DNA from: Tepidamorphaceae bacterium
GTDB taxonomy: Bacteria; Pseudomonadota; Alphaproteobacteria; Rhizobiales; JAKSCL01
Length of the DNA stretch: 64,000 nucleotides
Assembly: GCA_028289445.1 (NCBI GenBank)
Contig: JANQPO010000021.1
Coordinates: 62,001-126,000 of the forward strand
Direction: 5' to 3'
This document shows, piece by piece, positions 1 through 9,606 of the stretch. The notes under the pieces are model-generated. The model saw nothing but the letters and a program-made list of their open reading frames with translations, had not been told where the DNA came from and ran no database searches. The translations under genes were made by a program, and so were the position numbers. Every line of letters starts with the position of its first letter. The first letter of the stretch is position 1.

Positions 1-475
1 CGAAGACCTCGCGAAATGCTTCGCGGTACTCCGGCACGAAAGCCAGGCGCGACTCCATCATGTCGTCTTCGCCGTTGCCGGCCACGCCGCCGCGTGCCGC
101 CGACCGCGCCTGGTGCTCAAGCGATCCGGACGCGCCGGCCCAAAAGAGCTTGCCGTAGTATGCGGAGTTGATGATGGTTTGGCTGTTGCGCCAGTGTGTC
201 GTCCCCGGATAGCCAAAGCTGATTGGCGCTTGCACGGCCCAACCCGCGGCGGGTTCGTGACAGGCCGCGCAGCCCATGACGTAATTGCCGGACAGGATCG
301 GATCGAAAAACAGCTTCTCGCCGAGCGCAACCTTTTCCGGGGTCATCGGATTGTCTGCGGGGATTGGCGGCGGACCGAGAGCGGCAAGCCCTTCCGGTCG
401 CGGGTTGTCCTCAGCCAGAGCCGCACCGGCGGCAAGCGTGGCAACAGTGAGGGCGGTGATGGTGATGCGTGTCAT
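1..475 (-). CDS. Di-heme cytochrome c peroxidase / MauG-type protein, C-terminus beyond the window
   Basis: The visible part is about 158 residues. An N-terminal signal peptide of about 21 residues ends in an Ala-Leu-Ala site before Glu-Asp, so the protein is exported to the periplasm. A haem-binding Cys-Ala-Ala-Cys-His motif sits at residues 69-73, inside the context LFFDPILSGN typical of the CcpA/MauG family. The second haem motif expected in the family lies outside the window. The ATG at 475 follows the stop of the upstream paralogue by only about 11 bases and is preceded by a GAGG-type ribosome-binding site, so the two form one transcription unit. Such enzymes reduce H2O2 with cytochrome c electrons or oxidise protein or small-molecule partners; which applies here is not visible. 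Confidence 0.85.
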   Translation of the reverse strand, partial: MTRITITALTVATLAAGAALAEDNPRPEGLAALGPPPIPADNPMTPEKVALGEKLFFDPILSGNYVMGCAACHEPAAGWAVQAPISFGYPGTTHWRNSQTIINSAYYGKLFWAGASGSLEHQARSAARGGVAGNGEDDMMESRLAFVPEYREAFREVF

Positions 476-486
476 TGTGACCTCCC

Positions 487-1638
487 TCAGTTCGACACGT
501 TGCGCCAGTCTTCGATCAGCGCGTAGTCGTAGTCGTCCTCGCGCCACACGTAGGCGTCGATGTCAAAGCTGTCGCCGGAGAGCGCTTCGAGGAACGCGAC
601 CAGATCGGACTTTTCTGAAGACACCAGGCCAAGCGGCTGGATCCGGGCATCCTTCAGCGGGTCATCGCCGCCGCCCGCATCGTAGAAGTCGACGACTTCT
701 TCCAGAGTCTGGAACATGCCGTTGTGCATGTAGGGCGCGGTCCACTTCAGCTCGCGAAGGGTCGGTGTCAGGAAGCTGCGGCGTGTCTCATCGCGATGGG
801 TGCGGATGTAAGCGCCGAGGTCTTCGCGCAGGTTCATGTAGTTGGGCACGCCAAAGAACTTGGCATAGGTCACGAAAGCCGAATGCCGCTCGGGATCGGA
901 CCAGATATCGGGATTGTCGGGAACCCCGATGTTGTGCGGCTTGTCGTCGGTGAAACGAGCGCCGATATGGCAGGCGGTACATCGGCCCTTGCCTTCAAAG
1001 ATCGTCTGTCCCCGCTGTGCGGCCGCGCTCATCTGGCCCGTATCGTATGGGGCGTTGCGCGACTGAATTGTCTTCATGAAGTCCATGAGCGCGTTGCGCG
1101 CACCGCCGTTTGAAGGCTCGGACATTCCCGCCGCTTGGAACATTTCGATGTATTTGCGATCCTGCTTTAAGCGCTCCTGCATGATCCGCATGTCCATGTT
1201 CATCAGGTAGGTCTCGGTGATCATCTCCCGCGCGGTGTCGTTGAGGTTCGTGCCGAGCCGACCGTCATGCATCCATGCGTCGCGAAAACCGACATTCGCC
1301 AATGTGGGTGTGTTGCGGAAATGGGCGGCCCCGGTATAGGCCGCTGACAGCGCCAGTCCGTCGGTGAAGGCCTTGTCGGGCTGGTGGCAACTCCCACAAG
1401 ACAGCGATGTGTCACCGGAAAGCCGGAAGTCATAAAACAGCCGTTTGCCAAGCTCGGCCCGTGCCGCATTAACCTCCAACGCCGGTTCGGGCGTTACCGC
1501 CTCCTGCCCGAAGGCCGCGCCGCCGACCAGGAACGCGCCCGTCAAAACGGTTCCCAAAAGTGTGGGGGTTCGCCTCTTAGGTTTTTTGTTGTGCAGACAA
1601 TGAACGCCTGGCTCTTGGATAGGCGCGTCTAGGGCCAT
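487..1638 (-). CDS. Di-heme cytochrome c peroxidase / MauG family protein
   Basis: The 383-residue product has a long basic N-terminus and a hydrophobic segment (about residues 27-43) that should act as a signal peptide or anchor. Haem motifs are CGSCH at 81-85 and CTACH at 220-224, the normal spacing for a bacterial di-heme peroxidase. Later stretches such as FLTPTLRELKWTAPYMHNG are typical of the C-terminal haem domain. An in-frame start lies further upstream at 1710, but the ATG at 1638 has a strong GGGAGGGA ribosome-binding site 4 bases away, so I prefer it. It is first in a pair with the truncated paralogue at the window edge. The electron donor is unknown; the periplasm is the expected location. 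Confidence 0.88.
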   Translation of the reverse strand: MALDAPIQEPGVHCLHNKKPKRRTPTLLGTVLTGAFLVGGAAFGQEAVTPEPALEVNAARAELGKRLFYDFRLSGDTSLSCGSCHQPDKAFTDGLALSAAYTGAAHFRNTPTLANVGFRDAWMHDGRLGTNLNDTAREMITETYLMNMDMRIMQERLKQDRKYIEMFQAAGMSEPSNGGARNALMDFMKTIQSRNAPYDTGQMSAAAQRGQTIFEGKGRCTACHIGARFTDDKPHNIGVPDNPDIWSDPERHSAFVTYAKFFGVPNYMNLREDLGAYIRTHRDETRRSFLTPTLRELKWTAPYMHNGMFQTLEEVVDFYDAGGGDDPLKDARIQPLGLVSSEKSDLVAFLEALSGDSFDIDAYVWREDDYDYALIEDWRNVSN

Positions 1639-1828
1639 GCATCCCTCCCTCAGTCGTCCCGCATCGCGAAGGAGTTTTCTGTTCGCGATCGCGAGATGGT
1701 CGCGCGGCAAATGCGAAACTGCGTGCGTAGACTAACAGCGGTCGAGATGACGGTTGTTTCGGATGTCGTGAATTACGTGACGAACTGTGACGATTTGTGA
1801 CGATGCAGTGCTTAGAGCGCCTGGTTTT

Positions 1829-4066
1829 CTAGGAAGCGGCGTGCACCGCTCGGTCAAGAACTGTGCGCACATGTCGCGCGAGAACGGTCGGATCGACCGG
1901 TTTATCCAAAATATCTGCCGCCGGTCCGGCGAGCCTGACGCGTTCAGGGCGGTATCCGCTGCAAAATATGACGGGAATATCCGGGCTGAGCGAACGCATC
2001 CGCGTTGCAAGCTCCTCGCCGTTCATGTCGGGCATCACCATGTCGGAGATAAGGAGGTCGTACCGTGTCGGGTCAACGCGGAACCGCTCCAGTGCAACAG
2101 TGGGCGACGTAAAGGCGTCGACCTGGTAGCCCAGGCGCAGGAGCAGTCGGCGAAAAGTGCCGACGACCTCAGCTTCGTCGTCGACCAGAATAAGCCGTTC
2201 TGCGCCACCGGAAGGCGGCGCATCTACCGCTGCGGGTTCGGCCACCGGTACCGATGTCCTTGGAACGACAACGGAAAAGGTGCTGCCCTTGCCTTCTGCA
2301 CTATCCACGGTGATCTGGCCGCCTAGCTCTTCGACCAATCCGAAAACGACCGATAAGCCGAGCCCCGATCCCTTGCCCAGCGGTTTGGTTGTGAAGAATG
2401 GCTCGAACAAATGCTCAAGCGTTGCGGCACTCATTCCAGGCCCGTCGTCGGTCACCTTAAGCCGAACCCAGCCGTCGGGCCGGTCTTCGGCACCATTGGG
2501 CGGCGCGGAGTGTTCCAGGGAAACCTCAATATGGCCGGGCATGCCACTCATCGCCTCCGCGGCGTTGCGACAGAGATTCATGACGATCTGGTGGAGATGG
2601 GTCGGATCGCCCATCACGTTCATTGGCAGATCCGGCTGCGGCGTCGAAATCCGAATCACCGGTGGGATGGAAGCGCGCAGCAGGAGAGCGACCTCTGTTA
2701 CGATACTGTAGAGATCGACGGATTGCGGTTCGCCAGGTTCTCGCCGCGCGAAGGTCAAAAGTTCTCGAACAAGGTTCTGGGCGCGGCGGGCGGCAATCTC
2801 GATCTGATCGATCTCGCTGGCGAGGTCGCTACCCGCCGGGGCGTCGAGCGCGGCCAAATGTGTGGCACCGACAATCGTTGTTAGGATGTTGTTGAAGTCG
2901 TGCGCCACGCCGCCGGCTAGCTGGCCCACCGCCTCAAGTTTCTGCGCCCTTACGACCTGCTCGCGCGCACGCCGCACATCCGAAATGTCTTCGGCGATGC
3001 CAACGAAATTCTGCACGGTCCCATCGGCAGCCATCAATGGCAGGATCGTCGTCTCTGCCCAATAGCTGGTCCCGTCCTTGCGTTGGTTGCGGAACACACC
3101 ATGCCAGCTTTCACCGCGTGCCAGCTGCTCGCGAAGCTCGCGATAGGTTGTTTCGTCTGTTTCACCCGATTGCAAAAATGCCGGTGTCTGACCGAGAATC
3201 TCGTCTCGCGACCAACCCGTCAGGCTTTCGAACTTCTTGTTGACGTACTGGATGCGGGCATCCGTGTCGGTCAAAACGATCGTCGCCGGGCTCTGTTCCA
3301 CGATCGTCGCCAGTCGCTCTTGCGCACCCTCCAGCTTTTGTCGCTCGGCCAGCTCGCGGCCCAGCTCGCGCACTGCCAATCGCAGATCGCGCACGAGGAG
3401 GTACATCAGCCAGCCAAGGACCAGGGATGCCATCACCAGCGCGAAGATTGACAAAAACCCGATCCAGATCAGTGTGTTCCCTTGCCCGACCGCAGCGAAT
3501 ATCCGACGTGTGCTCTGGCTTTGTACGTCTCGCCAGATGGCATCAAGCCGGGCGAGTGCGGCGAGTGCGGCCGTATCGTCCACCCGAACGAGCGTATCCG
3601 TGCGCGCAGGGTCCCAGCCGGCCGAAGCCGCCGTTATCGCAATAGGAAGCTTGGACTCGTAGGTTGCGACCGTGCCAGCGATCGCATCCAAGGCACCGAT
3701 CTCGTCGGGCGAGAGGGGAAGCCCACGAAACTCGGCGATCACGTCTTGAAGGCGCGCTAGCTGTGTCTCGGTTTCCTCAAGGTAGAACGGGTCCTGGCGC
3801 AGCACGTAATTCTTAAAGTGATGAATGATCCCGCCATAGCCGAGATAGCCACGGATCTCACTGATGAGGGCGCCCTTGCGTTCCGCGACGCCAGCGTAAT
3901 CTGCCCAGCTTGCTTCGATTTCACGGAATTGCGACCGGGTGAGTACGCCGAGAGTGGCTCCCAAAGCGACCGTGACGAGCAGGAGCGCCGCCGCAGATGA
4001 TGCGATGACCGCCAAGCGTGAAAATGACGGATGGCTCGTGCTCCTATCCATAGTCGGAGCATCCAC
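1829..4066 (-). CDS. Hybrid sensor histidine kinase with PAS and receiver domains
   Basis: This 745-residue membrane kinase has transmembrane segments at about 17-40 and 198-225 that bracket a roughly 155-residue, mostly helical periplasmic sensor I cannot assign. A PAS domain follows (about 250-365; WAETTILPL and NFVGIAEDISD are typical), then a HisKA dimerisation helix with the phosphate-accepting His389 (AHDFNN), an ATPase domain (N501 in the N-box, DDGPGM at 540-545, GKGSGLGL) and a C-terminal receiver (acidic pair 629-630, phospho-acceptor Asp675, Lys722). The start is GTG at 4066, and an ATG five codons on is an alternative. It diverges from an OmpR-type regulator and is likely its partner. 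No Hpt domain is present in either protein. Confidence 0.92.
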   Translation of the reverse strand: MDAPTMDRSTSHPSFSRLAVIASSAAALLLVTVALGATLGVLTRSQFREIEASWADYAGVAERKGALISEIRGYLGYGGIIHHFKNYVLRQDPFYLEETETQLARLQDVIAEFRGLPLSPDEIGALDAIAGTVATYESKLPIAITAASAGWDPARTDTLVRVDDTAALAALARLDAIWRDVQSQSTRRIFAAVGQGNTLIWIGFLSIFALVMASLVLGWLMYLLVRDLRLAVRELGRELAERQKLEGAQERLATIVEQSPATIVLTDTDARIQYVNKKFESLTGWSRDEILGQTPAFLQSGETDETTYRELREQLARGESWHGVFRNQRKDGTSYWAETTILPLMAADGTVQNFVGIAEDISDVRRAREQVVRAQKLEAVGQLAGGVAHDFNNILTTIVGATHLAALDAPAGSDLASEIDQIEIAARRAQNLVRELLTFARREPGEPQSVDLYSIVTEVALLLRASIPPVIRISTPQPDLPMNVMGDPTHLHQIVMNLCRNAAEAMSGMPGHIEVSLEHSAPPNGAEDRPDGWVRLKVTDDGPGMSAATLEHLFEPFFTTKPLGKGSGLGLSVVFGLVEELGGQITVDSAEGKGSTFSVVVPRTSVPVAEPAAVDAPPSGGAERLILVDDEAEVVGTFRRLLLRLGYQVDAFTSPTVALERFRVDPTRYDLLISDMVMPDMNGEELATRMRSLSPDIPVIFCSGYRPERVRLAGPAADILDKPVDPTVLARHVRTVLDRAVHAAS

Positions 4067-4130
4067 TCGGTTGCCGCCTCACGCAAGCCCGGTTACATCT
4101 CACGCTGCGGGGCGAAGATAGGAACAATTG

Positions 4131-4853
4131 ATGCAGGAACATATCCTGGTCGTGGATGACGATACCCAGGTGACGTCGTTCCTTCGGCGTTTTTTTGAGA
4201 AGCACGGCTATCGCTCGACCGGCGTGGGCACGGCGGCGGAGATGTTCAAGGCATTGGAACGACACGGCGCCGACCTCATCGTGCTTGATCTGATCCTGCC
4301 CGATGAAGACGGCCTTGAGGCCGCTCGCCGCCTGCAACGTACCAGCGACGTACCGATCATCATGCTTTCGGCGCGCGACGAATTGCACGATCGTATCGTC
4401 GGACTCGAACTTGGCGCAGACGACTATGTCACCAAGCCTTACGAACCGCGCGAACTTCTAGCACGCGTGCGCTCCGTGCTTCGCCGACACCGTAAGGAAA
4501 GCGCCAGATCCGCCATTGAGTTGGGCAAATCCAAAGTGCTTCAGTTCAGACGGATCACGCTCGATCTTGAGGGACTGGTCGCGCGACGTACGAGCGATGG
4601 CTTGAATCTCGGGCTGACCAGCACGGAGTTCGCCTTGTTGCGCGCGCTGGCCGAGGCCGGTGGCGATGTCTTAACGCGCGATTCGATCTTGGAGACCGTC
4701 TACGGCAATTCGGTGCAGATCACCGATCGCGCGATCGATGCACACATGGTGCGGCTGCGTCGCAAATTGGCGGCCGGAGGCGGCGAAAACGATTTGATCG
4801 TGACCGTCCACGGAAAAGGGTACCGGCTGGCCGCTCTTCCACGAGAAATCTAG
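4131..4853 (+). CDS. OmpR/PhoB-family response regulator
   Basis: The 240-residue product has an N-terminal receiver (acidic pocket at about 9-11, phospho-acceptor Asp53 in LIVLDLILPDEDG, conserved Lys102 in YVTKPYEP) and a C-terminal winged-helix DNA-binding domain whose end (VTVHGKGYRL) is typical of the OmpR class. It is read divergently from the hybrid kinase, with about 64 bases between them, so the two probably form one two-component system. A TTG directly precedes the ATG; the ATG at 4131 has an AGGA box at suitable spacing and is the better start. The gene sits upstream of the nap operon, but regulation of nap by it is only a possibility. Confidence 0.93.
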   Translation: MQEHILVVDDDTQVTSFLRRFFEKHGYRSTGVGTAAEMFKALERHGADLIVLDLILPDEDGLEAARRLQRTSDVPIIMLSARDELHDRIVGLELGADDYVTKPYEPRELLARVRSVLRRHRKESARSAIELGKSKVLQFRRITLDLEGLVARRTSDGLNLGLTSTEFALLRALAEAGGDVLTRDSILETVYGNSVQITDRAIDAHMVRLRRKLAAGGGENDLIVTVHGKGYRLAALPREI

Positions 4854-5149
4854 CGTCTGTCGAGTATCACAGCGCAGTCTCCCCCACATCCCAAAGCTGT
4901 TATTTGATCCACGCTCCGCCGCCCTCATAGACATTGCCACGACGTCAAAAAACTTGATGATCAAAGTCGACTTTGATTGCGGATCAATCGATGCTGCGAT
5001 CGTCGATCTAGGCGCTTGAGGGACATTTTGGCGGAATGACGGGACTTCCATTTAACCCTTAAAGTCCAGTTTTCCTGGCCAGCCGTCCGAGCGTATCGCG
5101 GGCCGTCCCCGTATTCGGTCTTGGTGCGGTCATCACCGGGCCTGGATGG

Positions 5150-5248
5150 ATCGTGCAATCAAAAAATTGCGCGGGGCGGGTGGTGGTACCATTCTGGCGC
5201 GGACCGGCCGTTCTGTCTTATGGCTTCCGTCCCTTCTTCCTGACCTGA
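5150..5248 (+). pseudogene. Relic of the start of an NnrS-like gene
   Basis: One forward frame reads VPFWRGPAVLSYGFRPFFLT and then meets a TGA at 5246-5248. The GPA(V/L)LSYGFRPFFL block is the conserved N-terminal signature of NnrS, a multi-pass haem and copper membrane protein linked to NO tolerance in denitrifiers. The reading continues past the stop as APLFIFGWFKS and then loses similarity. No other NnrS-like segment is present before napF. I read this as a 5' remnant of a deleted gene; a chance resemblance over about 20 residues cannot be excluded. Confidence 0.45.
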
Positions 5249-5431
5249 GCCCCACTTTTCATCTTCGGCTGGTTTAAATCCGCCGTAAGCCGTTGTTTTG
5301 GGTATCTAAGCTTATCTCCAAGATCGACAGCGGTAGCCAGCGGTGTCTGCCGGAGCCACGGTAACGGAGTGCCCACGCCACCGACTTTCCCGCGAAAGGG
5401 TTCGTAAGAGCAGGGATTTCATTCCTTCTGT

Positions 5432-5473
5432 TTGATCTCCGTCAACATGTGCGGTCCCTACTTTTGGTAGATT
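5432..5473 (+). promoter_or_regulatory. FNR/Dnr/NnrR-type promoter of the nap operon
   Basis: TTGAT-CTCC-GTCAA at 5432-5445 matches the FNR-family site TTGAT-N4-ATCAA/GTCAA used by FNR, Dnr and NnrR. A TAGATT -10-like element lies at 5468-5473. A start near 5480 would place the box centre at about -41.5, the position for class II activation. The napF ATG is at 5521. This predicts expression under low oxygen or with nitrogen oxides, through a CRP/FNR regulator encoded elsewhere. Confidence 0.7.
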
Positions 5474-5520
5474 CCAAAGTGCGGTCACCGCAGAGTCGAC
5501 CGTACGGGGAAACGACCATA

Positions 5521-6036
5521 ATGGCGCTCTCAAGACGCGCATTTTTCGCTCCAGGTGACCGTCGCCAAAGCGCGGACACCGTCAGGCCGCCTCATGCGGT
5601 CGACGAGCAGCACTTTGCGCGCTTGTGCGAAGACTGCGCGGCGTGCATCGATGCCTGTCCCGAAGCCATCATCGTTCAAGATGCCGCTGGTTACCCCACC
5701 CTCGACTTCGCGCGCGACGCCTGCACCTTTTGCGGCGCGTGCACCGAAGCGTGTCCGACGGGCGCTCTGGATCCGCAGGCCGCGCGACCGTGGACCTGGA
5801 CCGCCGCGATCGCGGCGGCGTGTCTCTCCTTCAACGGCGTGACCTGCCGGTCCTGCGCCGATGCCTGTGAGGTTGGTGCGATCCGCTTCCAGCTTCGAAC
5901 CGGCGGCCGTGACGTCCCACTTCTAGATGCTGGCGCCTGTACCGGATGCGGCGGATGCAAGTCCGTTTGCCCGGTCGATGCCATCGCACTGACGCAGTCC
6001 CCAAACCTGATTACCCAGCAGGAGTACGCGGCATGA
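5521..6036 (+). CDS. napF: NapF, ferredoxin-type protein of the nitrate reductase system
   Basis: The 171-residue cytoplasmic protein is rich in [4Fe-4S] motifs: CEDCAACIDACPEA near the N-terminus, CTFCGACTEACPTG, a less regular CRSCADAC group, and CTGCGGCKSVCPVD near the C-terminus. NapF proteins assist maturation of NapA before export. In-frame codons reach back to 5449, but the ATG at 5521 is preceded by a GGGGAAA box and gives the normal NapF N-terminus (ALSRRAFF). It is the first gene of napFDAGHBC, and its TGA overlaps the napD ATG by four bases, so the two are translationally coupled. Confidence 0.92.
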   Translation: MALSRRAFFAPGDRRQSADTVRPPHAVDEQHFARLCEDCAACIDACPEAIIVQDAAGYPTLDFARDACTFCGACTEACPTGALDPQAARPWTWTAAIAAACLSFNGVTCRSCADACEVGAIRFQLRTGGRDVPLLDAGACTGCGGCKSVCPVDAIALTQSPNLITQQEYAA

Positions 6037-6299
6037 ACATGTGCGGCATCCTCGTTCATTGTGCCCCCGGTGCCCTGGATCAAGTGGCTACCGACATGAA
6101 CGGTCTCGACGGTGTCGAGGTCCATATGCGCACCGACGACGATCGTATTATCGCCACTGTGGAAGACATCGGCGACATTCAGGCCGGCGACCAGATCCTC
6201 AAAGTGCATCGCCTCGATGGCGTGATCGCCGCCGCTCTCACCTACCATCACTTCGAAGACGAACCCTCTGTTTCACCCGCCATGCGAACGGGAGACTGA
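6033..6299 (+). CDS. napD: NapD, chaperone for the NapA signal peptide
   Basis: The 88-residue protein starts MNMCGILVHC and has the alternating pattern of the NapD fold (TDMNGLDGVEVH, then GVIAAALTYHHFED). NapD is a small cytoplasmic chaperone that binds the twin-arginine signal peptide of NapA and delays export until the molybdenum cofactor is in place. The ATG overlaps the napF stop as ATGA, and napA begins three bases after its stop. This position between napF and napA is the usual one. The length is normal for the family. Confidence 0.92.
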   Translation: MNMCGILVHCAPGALDQVATDMNGLDGVEVHMRTDDDRIIATVEDIGDIQAGDQILKVHRLDGVIAAALTYHHFEDEPSVSPAMRTGD

Positions 6300-6302
6300 C
6301 CC

Positions 6303-8801
6303 ATGACGCTTTCCGCCTCACGCCGCGACGTTTTGAAATCGACGGCCATTGCCGCCACCGCCGCCTGCGCCGGTGTGGCGGCGCCCGCCGGTGCTTCCGC
6401 CCAAAGCGGATCGGATATCCGCTGGGACAAGGCCCCCTGTCGCTTCTGCGGCACGGGCTGCTCGGTTCTGGTCGGCGTCAAGAACGGCCGTGTCGTGGCG
6501 ACGCAGGGCGATCCCGATGCGCCGGTCAATCGCGGCCTCAACTGCATCAAGGGCTATTTCCTGTCCAAGATCATGTATGGCGAGGATAGGCTGACCACGC
6601 CGCTTCTGCGCATGACCGACGGTGAATTCGACAAGAATGGCGAATTCACGCCGATCTCCTGGGAGCAGGCCTTCGACATCATGGCCGAGAAGTGGAAAGC
6701 GGCCCTCAATGAGAAGGGGCCCTCCGCCGTCGGTATGTTCGGATCCGGCCAGTGGACGGTTTGGGAAGGCTACGCCGCCGCTAAATTCATGAAGGCGGGT
6801 CTGCGATCCAACAACATCGACCCCAACGCTCGCCACTGCATGGCCTCGGCCGTCGCCGCGTTCATTCGGCATTTCGGTATCGACGAGCCAATGGGCTGCT
6901 ACGACGATCTGGAACACGCCGACGCCTTCGTTCTGTGGGGCGCCAATATGGCGGAGATGCACCCGATCCTGTGGTCGCGGCTGACCGACACGCGCCTGAC
7001 CAAGGAGGGATCGGAGGTCCATGTGCTGTCGACTTTCGAGCACCGGTGTTTCGAACTCGCCGACAACGGCATGATATTCAAGCCGCACACCGATCTGGCG
7101 ATCCTGAACTACATCGCCAACCACATCATCCAGACCGACGCGGTGAACTGGGACTTCGTCAACAAGCACGTCAACATCACCAAGACGGCGACCGACATCG
7201 GCTACGGCCTTCGCCCGAACGATCCGCGCGAGCAAAATGCCGCCAATCCTTCTCACGACGGCAAGCACGGCAAGATCGAGCCGATCAGCTTCGAAGACTA
7301 TGCCGCTGCGGTTTCCGAATACACGCTGGAGCGGGTGGCGGAGATGTCCGGAGTGCCGGCTGAAAAGTTGGAGCGGTTGGCGCAGCTTTATGCCGACCCG
7401 ACCAAGAAGATCATGTCGCTGTGGACCATGGGCTTCAACCAGCACACCCGTGGCACCTGGGTGAATGGCCTTTGCTACAACGTTCATCTTCTGACCGGCA
7501 AAATCTCCGAGCCGGGCAATTCTCCGTTCTCATTGACCGGCCAGCCCTCGGCCTGCGGCACGGCACGCGAGGTGGGAACGTTCGCCCACCGGTTGCCCGC
7601 CGACATGGTGGTGATGAACGAAAAGCACCGGGAGATTTGCGAGACCGCTTGGGGTATCCCGGCCGGCACGATCCCCGCCAAGCCGGGCTTCCATGCCGTT
7701 CTCCAGAACCGCATGCTGAAGGACGGCAAGCTGAACGCTTATTGGGTGCAATGCACCAACAACATGCAGGCGGCGCCGAACATCAACGAAGAGGGGTGGC
7801 CGGGCTACCGCAACCCCGAGAACTTCATCGTCGTGTCAGACCCCTATCCGACGGTGACAGCGCTTGCCGCCGATCTGATCCTTCCGACGGCCATGTGGGT
7901 CGAGAAGGAAGGCGCCTACGGCAACGCCGAGCGCCGGACCCAGTTCTGGCGCGAGCAGATCGACGCGCCGGGCGACTCCAAGTCCGATGTTTGGCAGGTG
8001 ATGGAGTTCTCCAAGCGCTTCACCACCGATGAGGTTTGGCCTGCCGAACTTCTCGATCAGAAGCCGGAGCTGCGCGGCAAGACGCTCTTTGAGGTGCTCT
8101 TTGCGAATGGCGTCGTGGACAAGTATCCGGTCTCACAAACCGCGGAAGGGTTCGGCAATCACGAAAGCGCGCATTTCGGGTTTTATGTGCAAAAGGGCCT
8201 TTACGAGGAGTACGCGGAGTTCGGGCGCGGCAAGGCCCACGACCTGGCTCCGTTCGACGTCTACCACCAGTCGCGCGGTCTGCGCTGGCCTGTCGTCGAC
8301 GGCAAGGAAACGCTCTACCGCTTCCGCGAGGGATTCGATCCTTACGTGCCGGAGGGCGAGGGCGTGCGCTTCTACGGCAAGAAGGACGGCAAGGCGAACA
8401 TCATCTTCGCCCCTTACGAGCCGCCAGCCGAGGAGCCGGACGACGAGTTCGATCTGTGGCTGGTCACAGGGCGCGTTCTCGAACACTGGCACTCTGGGTC
8501 GATGACGCGTCGCGTGCCGGAGTTGCACCGCGCCTATCCGCAAGCACAGGTCTTCATGCATCCCGACGATGCCAAGGAGCGTGGCGTCCGGCGCGGCCAG
8601 ACTATCACGATCTCGACCCGGCGCGGCGAGGTGGAGACGCTGGTCGAAACGCGCGGTCGCAACAAGATGCCGCGCGGTGTCGTGTTCTTCCCGTGGTTCG
8701 ATGAGGGCCAGCTCGTCAACAAGCTGACGCTCGATGCGACGTGTCCGATTTCCAAGGAGACGGACTTCAAGAAGTGCGCTTGCAAGGTCGCCCGCGCTTA
8801 A
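6303..8801 (+). CDS. napA: NapA, catalytic subunit of periplasmic nitrate reductase
   Basis: The 832-residue molybdoprotein reduces nitrate to nitrite in the periplasm. It has a twin-arginine signal peptide (SRRDVLK, with cleavage probably after the Ala-Ser-Ala near residue 33), four Cys for one [4Fe-4S] cluster (46, 49, 53 and 81) and the molybdenum-ligating Cys179 in ARHCMAS, which separates Nap from Ser- or Asp-ligated relatives. The length is what NapA should have. The C-terminal guanylate-cofactor binding region ([17 protein letters not shown]) is intact. It receives electrons from NapB. Three bases separate it from napD. Confidence 0.97.
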   Translation: MTLSASRRDVLKSTAIAATAACAGVAAPAGASAQSGSDIRWDKAPCRFCGTGCSVLVGVKNGRVVATQGDPDAPVNRGLNCIKGYFLSKIMYGEDRLTTPLLRMTDGEFDKNGEFTPISWEQAFDIMAEKWKAALNEKGPSAVGMFGSGQWTVWEGYAAAKFMKAGLRSNNIDPNARHCMASAVAAFIRHFGIDEPMGCYDDLEHADAFVLWGANMAEMHPILWSRLTDTRLTKEGSEVHVLSTFEHRCFELADNGMIFKPHTDLAILNYIANHIIQTDAVNWDFVNKHVNITKTATDIGYGLRPNDPREQNAANPSHDGKHGKIEPISFEDYAAAVSEYTLERVAEMSGVPAEKLERLAQLYADPTKKIMSLWTMGFNQHTRGTWVNGLCYNVHLLTGKISEPGNSPFSLTGQPSACGTAREVGTFAHRLPADMVVMNEKHREICETAWGIPAGTIPAKPGFHAVLQNRMLKDGKLNAYWVQCTNNMQAAPNINEEGWPGYRNPENFIVVSDPYPTVTALAADLILPTAMWVEKEGAYGNAERRTQFWREQIDAPGDSKSDVWQVMEFSKRFTTDEVWPAELLDQKPELRGKTLFEVLFANGVVDKYPVSQTAEGFGNHESAHFGFYVQKGLYEEYAEFGRGKAHDLAPFDVYHQSRGLRWPVVDGKETLYRFREGFDPYVPEGEGVRFYGKKDGKANIIFAPYEPPAEEPDDEFDLWLVTGRVLEHWHSGSMTRRVPELHRAYPQAQVFMHPDDAKERGVRRGQTITISTRRGEVETLVETRGRNKMPRGVVFFPWFDEGQLVNKLTLDATCPISKETDFKKCACKVARA

Positions 8802-8820
8802 GGACGGGGGATCGGGCGCA

Positions 8821-9606
8821 ATGACCGACGCACGACTTGGCCGCAGCCCCACGCGCCGCCGCGTCCTTCAAGACGCGGCGCGCGCGGCGGGCGGCTGTGC
8901 GGCTGCCGGTCTGCTCTTAAGTCTGTATGCCGTCGAGGCGCGGGAGCTTCCGGCCGAAGCGCTACGCCCGCCGGGTGCGCTGCCGGAACCGGATTTCCTC
9001 GGTGCTTGCGTGCGCTGCGGTCTCTGCGTTCGTGATTGCCCCTATGACACGCTGTCGCTGGCCGAGCTAGGCCGTGACGGCGCGGCAACGGGCACGCCCT
9101 ATTTTACCGCGCGCTCTGTTCCGTGCGAGATGTGCGACGACATTCCGTGTGTGGCCGCCTGTCCGACGGGGGCGCTCGATCCGGGACTTGAGACAATCGA
9201 CGACGCACGCATGGGCGTGGCGGTCCTTGTCGATCAAGAGCATTGCCTGAACTATCTCGGATTGCGCTGCGACGTTTGCTACCGCGTCTGCCCTCTGGTC
9301 GACGAGGCGATCACGCTGGAGCGCAGCCACAATACGCGCACCGACAGCCACGCGATTTTCGCACCGACGGTTCACGCCGAGGCCTGTACCGGTTGCGGCA
9401 AATGCGAAAAGAGCTGTGTGCTTCCTGAGGCCGCGATCAAGGTCCTGCCGACCCGGCTCGCACGCGCCGAGGCGGCCGACCACTACAGGCTCGGATGGGA
9501 GGAAAAAGAAAAAGCCGGCGCACCGCTGGTCGGCGACATGATCGATCTACCGGATCGTGGCTTCGAACCGGCGCTCAAGCTGCCAGGCGCTGAGGGTGTG
9601 CAATGA
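8821..9606 (+). CDS. napG: NapG, periplasmic ferredoxin-type quinol-dehydrogenase subunit
   Basis: The 261-residue protein has a twin-arginine signal ([14 protein letters not shown]) and four [4Fe-4S] motifs, including [40 protein letters not shown] and [11 protein letters not shown]. NapG works with the membrane protein NapH to pass quinol electrons to the Nap system. Codons stay open upstream to 8734, but the ATG at 8821 follows a GGGGGATCGGG stretch and gives a proper Tat signal. Its TGA overlaps the napH ATG by four bases. Confidence 0.93.
   Translation: MTDARLGRSPTRRRVLQDAARAAGGCAAAGLLLSLYAVEARELPAEALRPPGALPEPDFLGACVRCGLCVRDCPYDTLSLAELGRDGAATGTPYFTARSVPCEMCDDIPCVAACPTGALDPGLETIDDARMGVAVLVDQEHCLNYLGLRCDVCYRVCPLVDEAITLERSHNTRTDSHAIFAPTVHAEACTGCGKCEKSCVLPEAAIKVLPTRLARAEAADHYRLGWEEKEKAGAPLVGDMIDLPDRGFEPALKLPGAEGVQ

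Larger units (their letters stand above)
4854..5520. other. 667-bp intergenic region upstream of the nap operon
   Basis: No intact gene is visible. The region holds two imperfect TTGAT/ATCAA inverted repeats (4954-4964 with a 1-base spacer and 4973-4987 with a 5-base spacer), a decayed NnrS-like reading frame ending at 5248, and an FNR/Dnr-type box with a -10-like element just before napF. It is rich in short stop codons in all frames. Confidence 0.6.

Noticed and set aside
4954..4987. TTGAT/ATCAA repeats as further FNR sites
   Set aside because: Spacers are 1 and 5 bases rather than 4, and they lie more than 480 bases before napF; the site at 5432 fits far better.
6318..7487. 389-codon open frame on the minus strand
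   Set aside because: It is antisense to napA, which is certain; composition is that of a GC-rich shadow.
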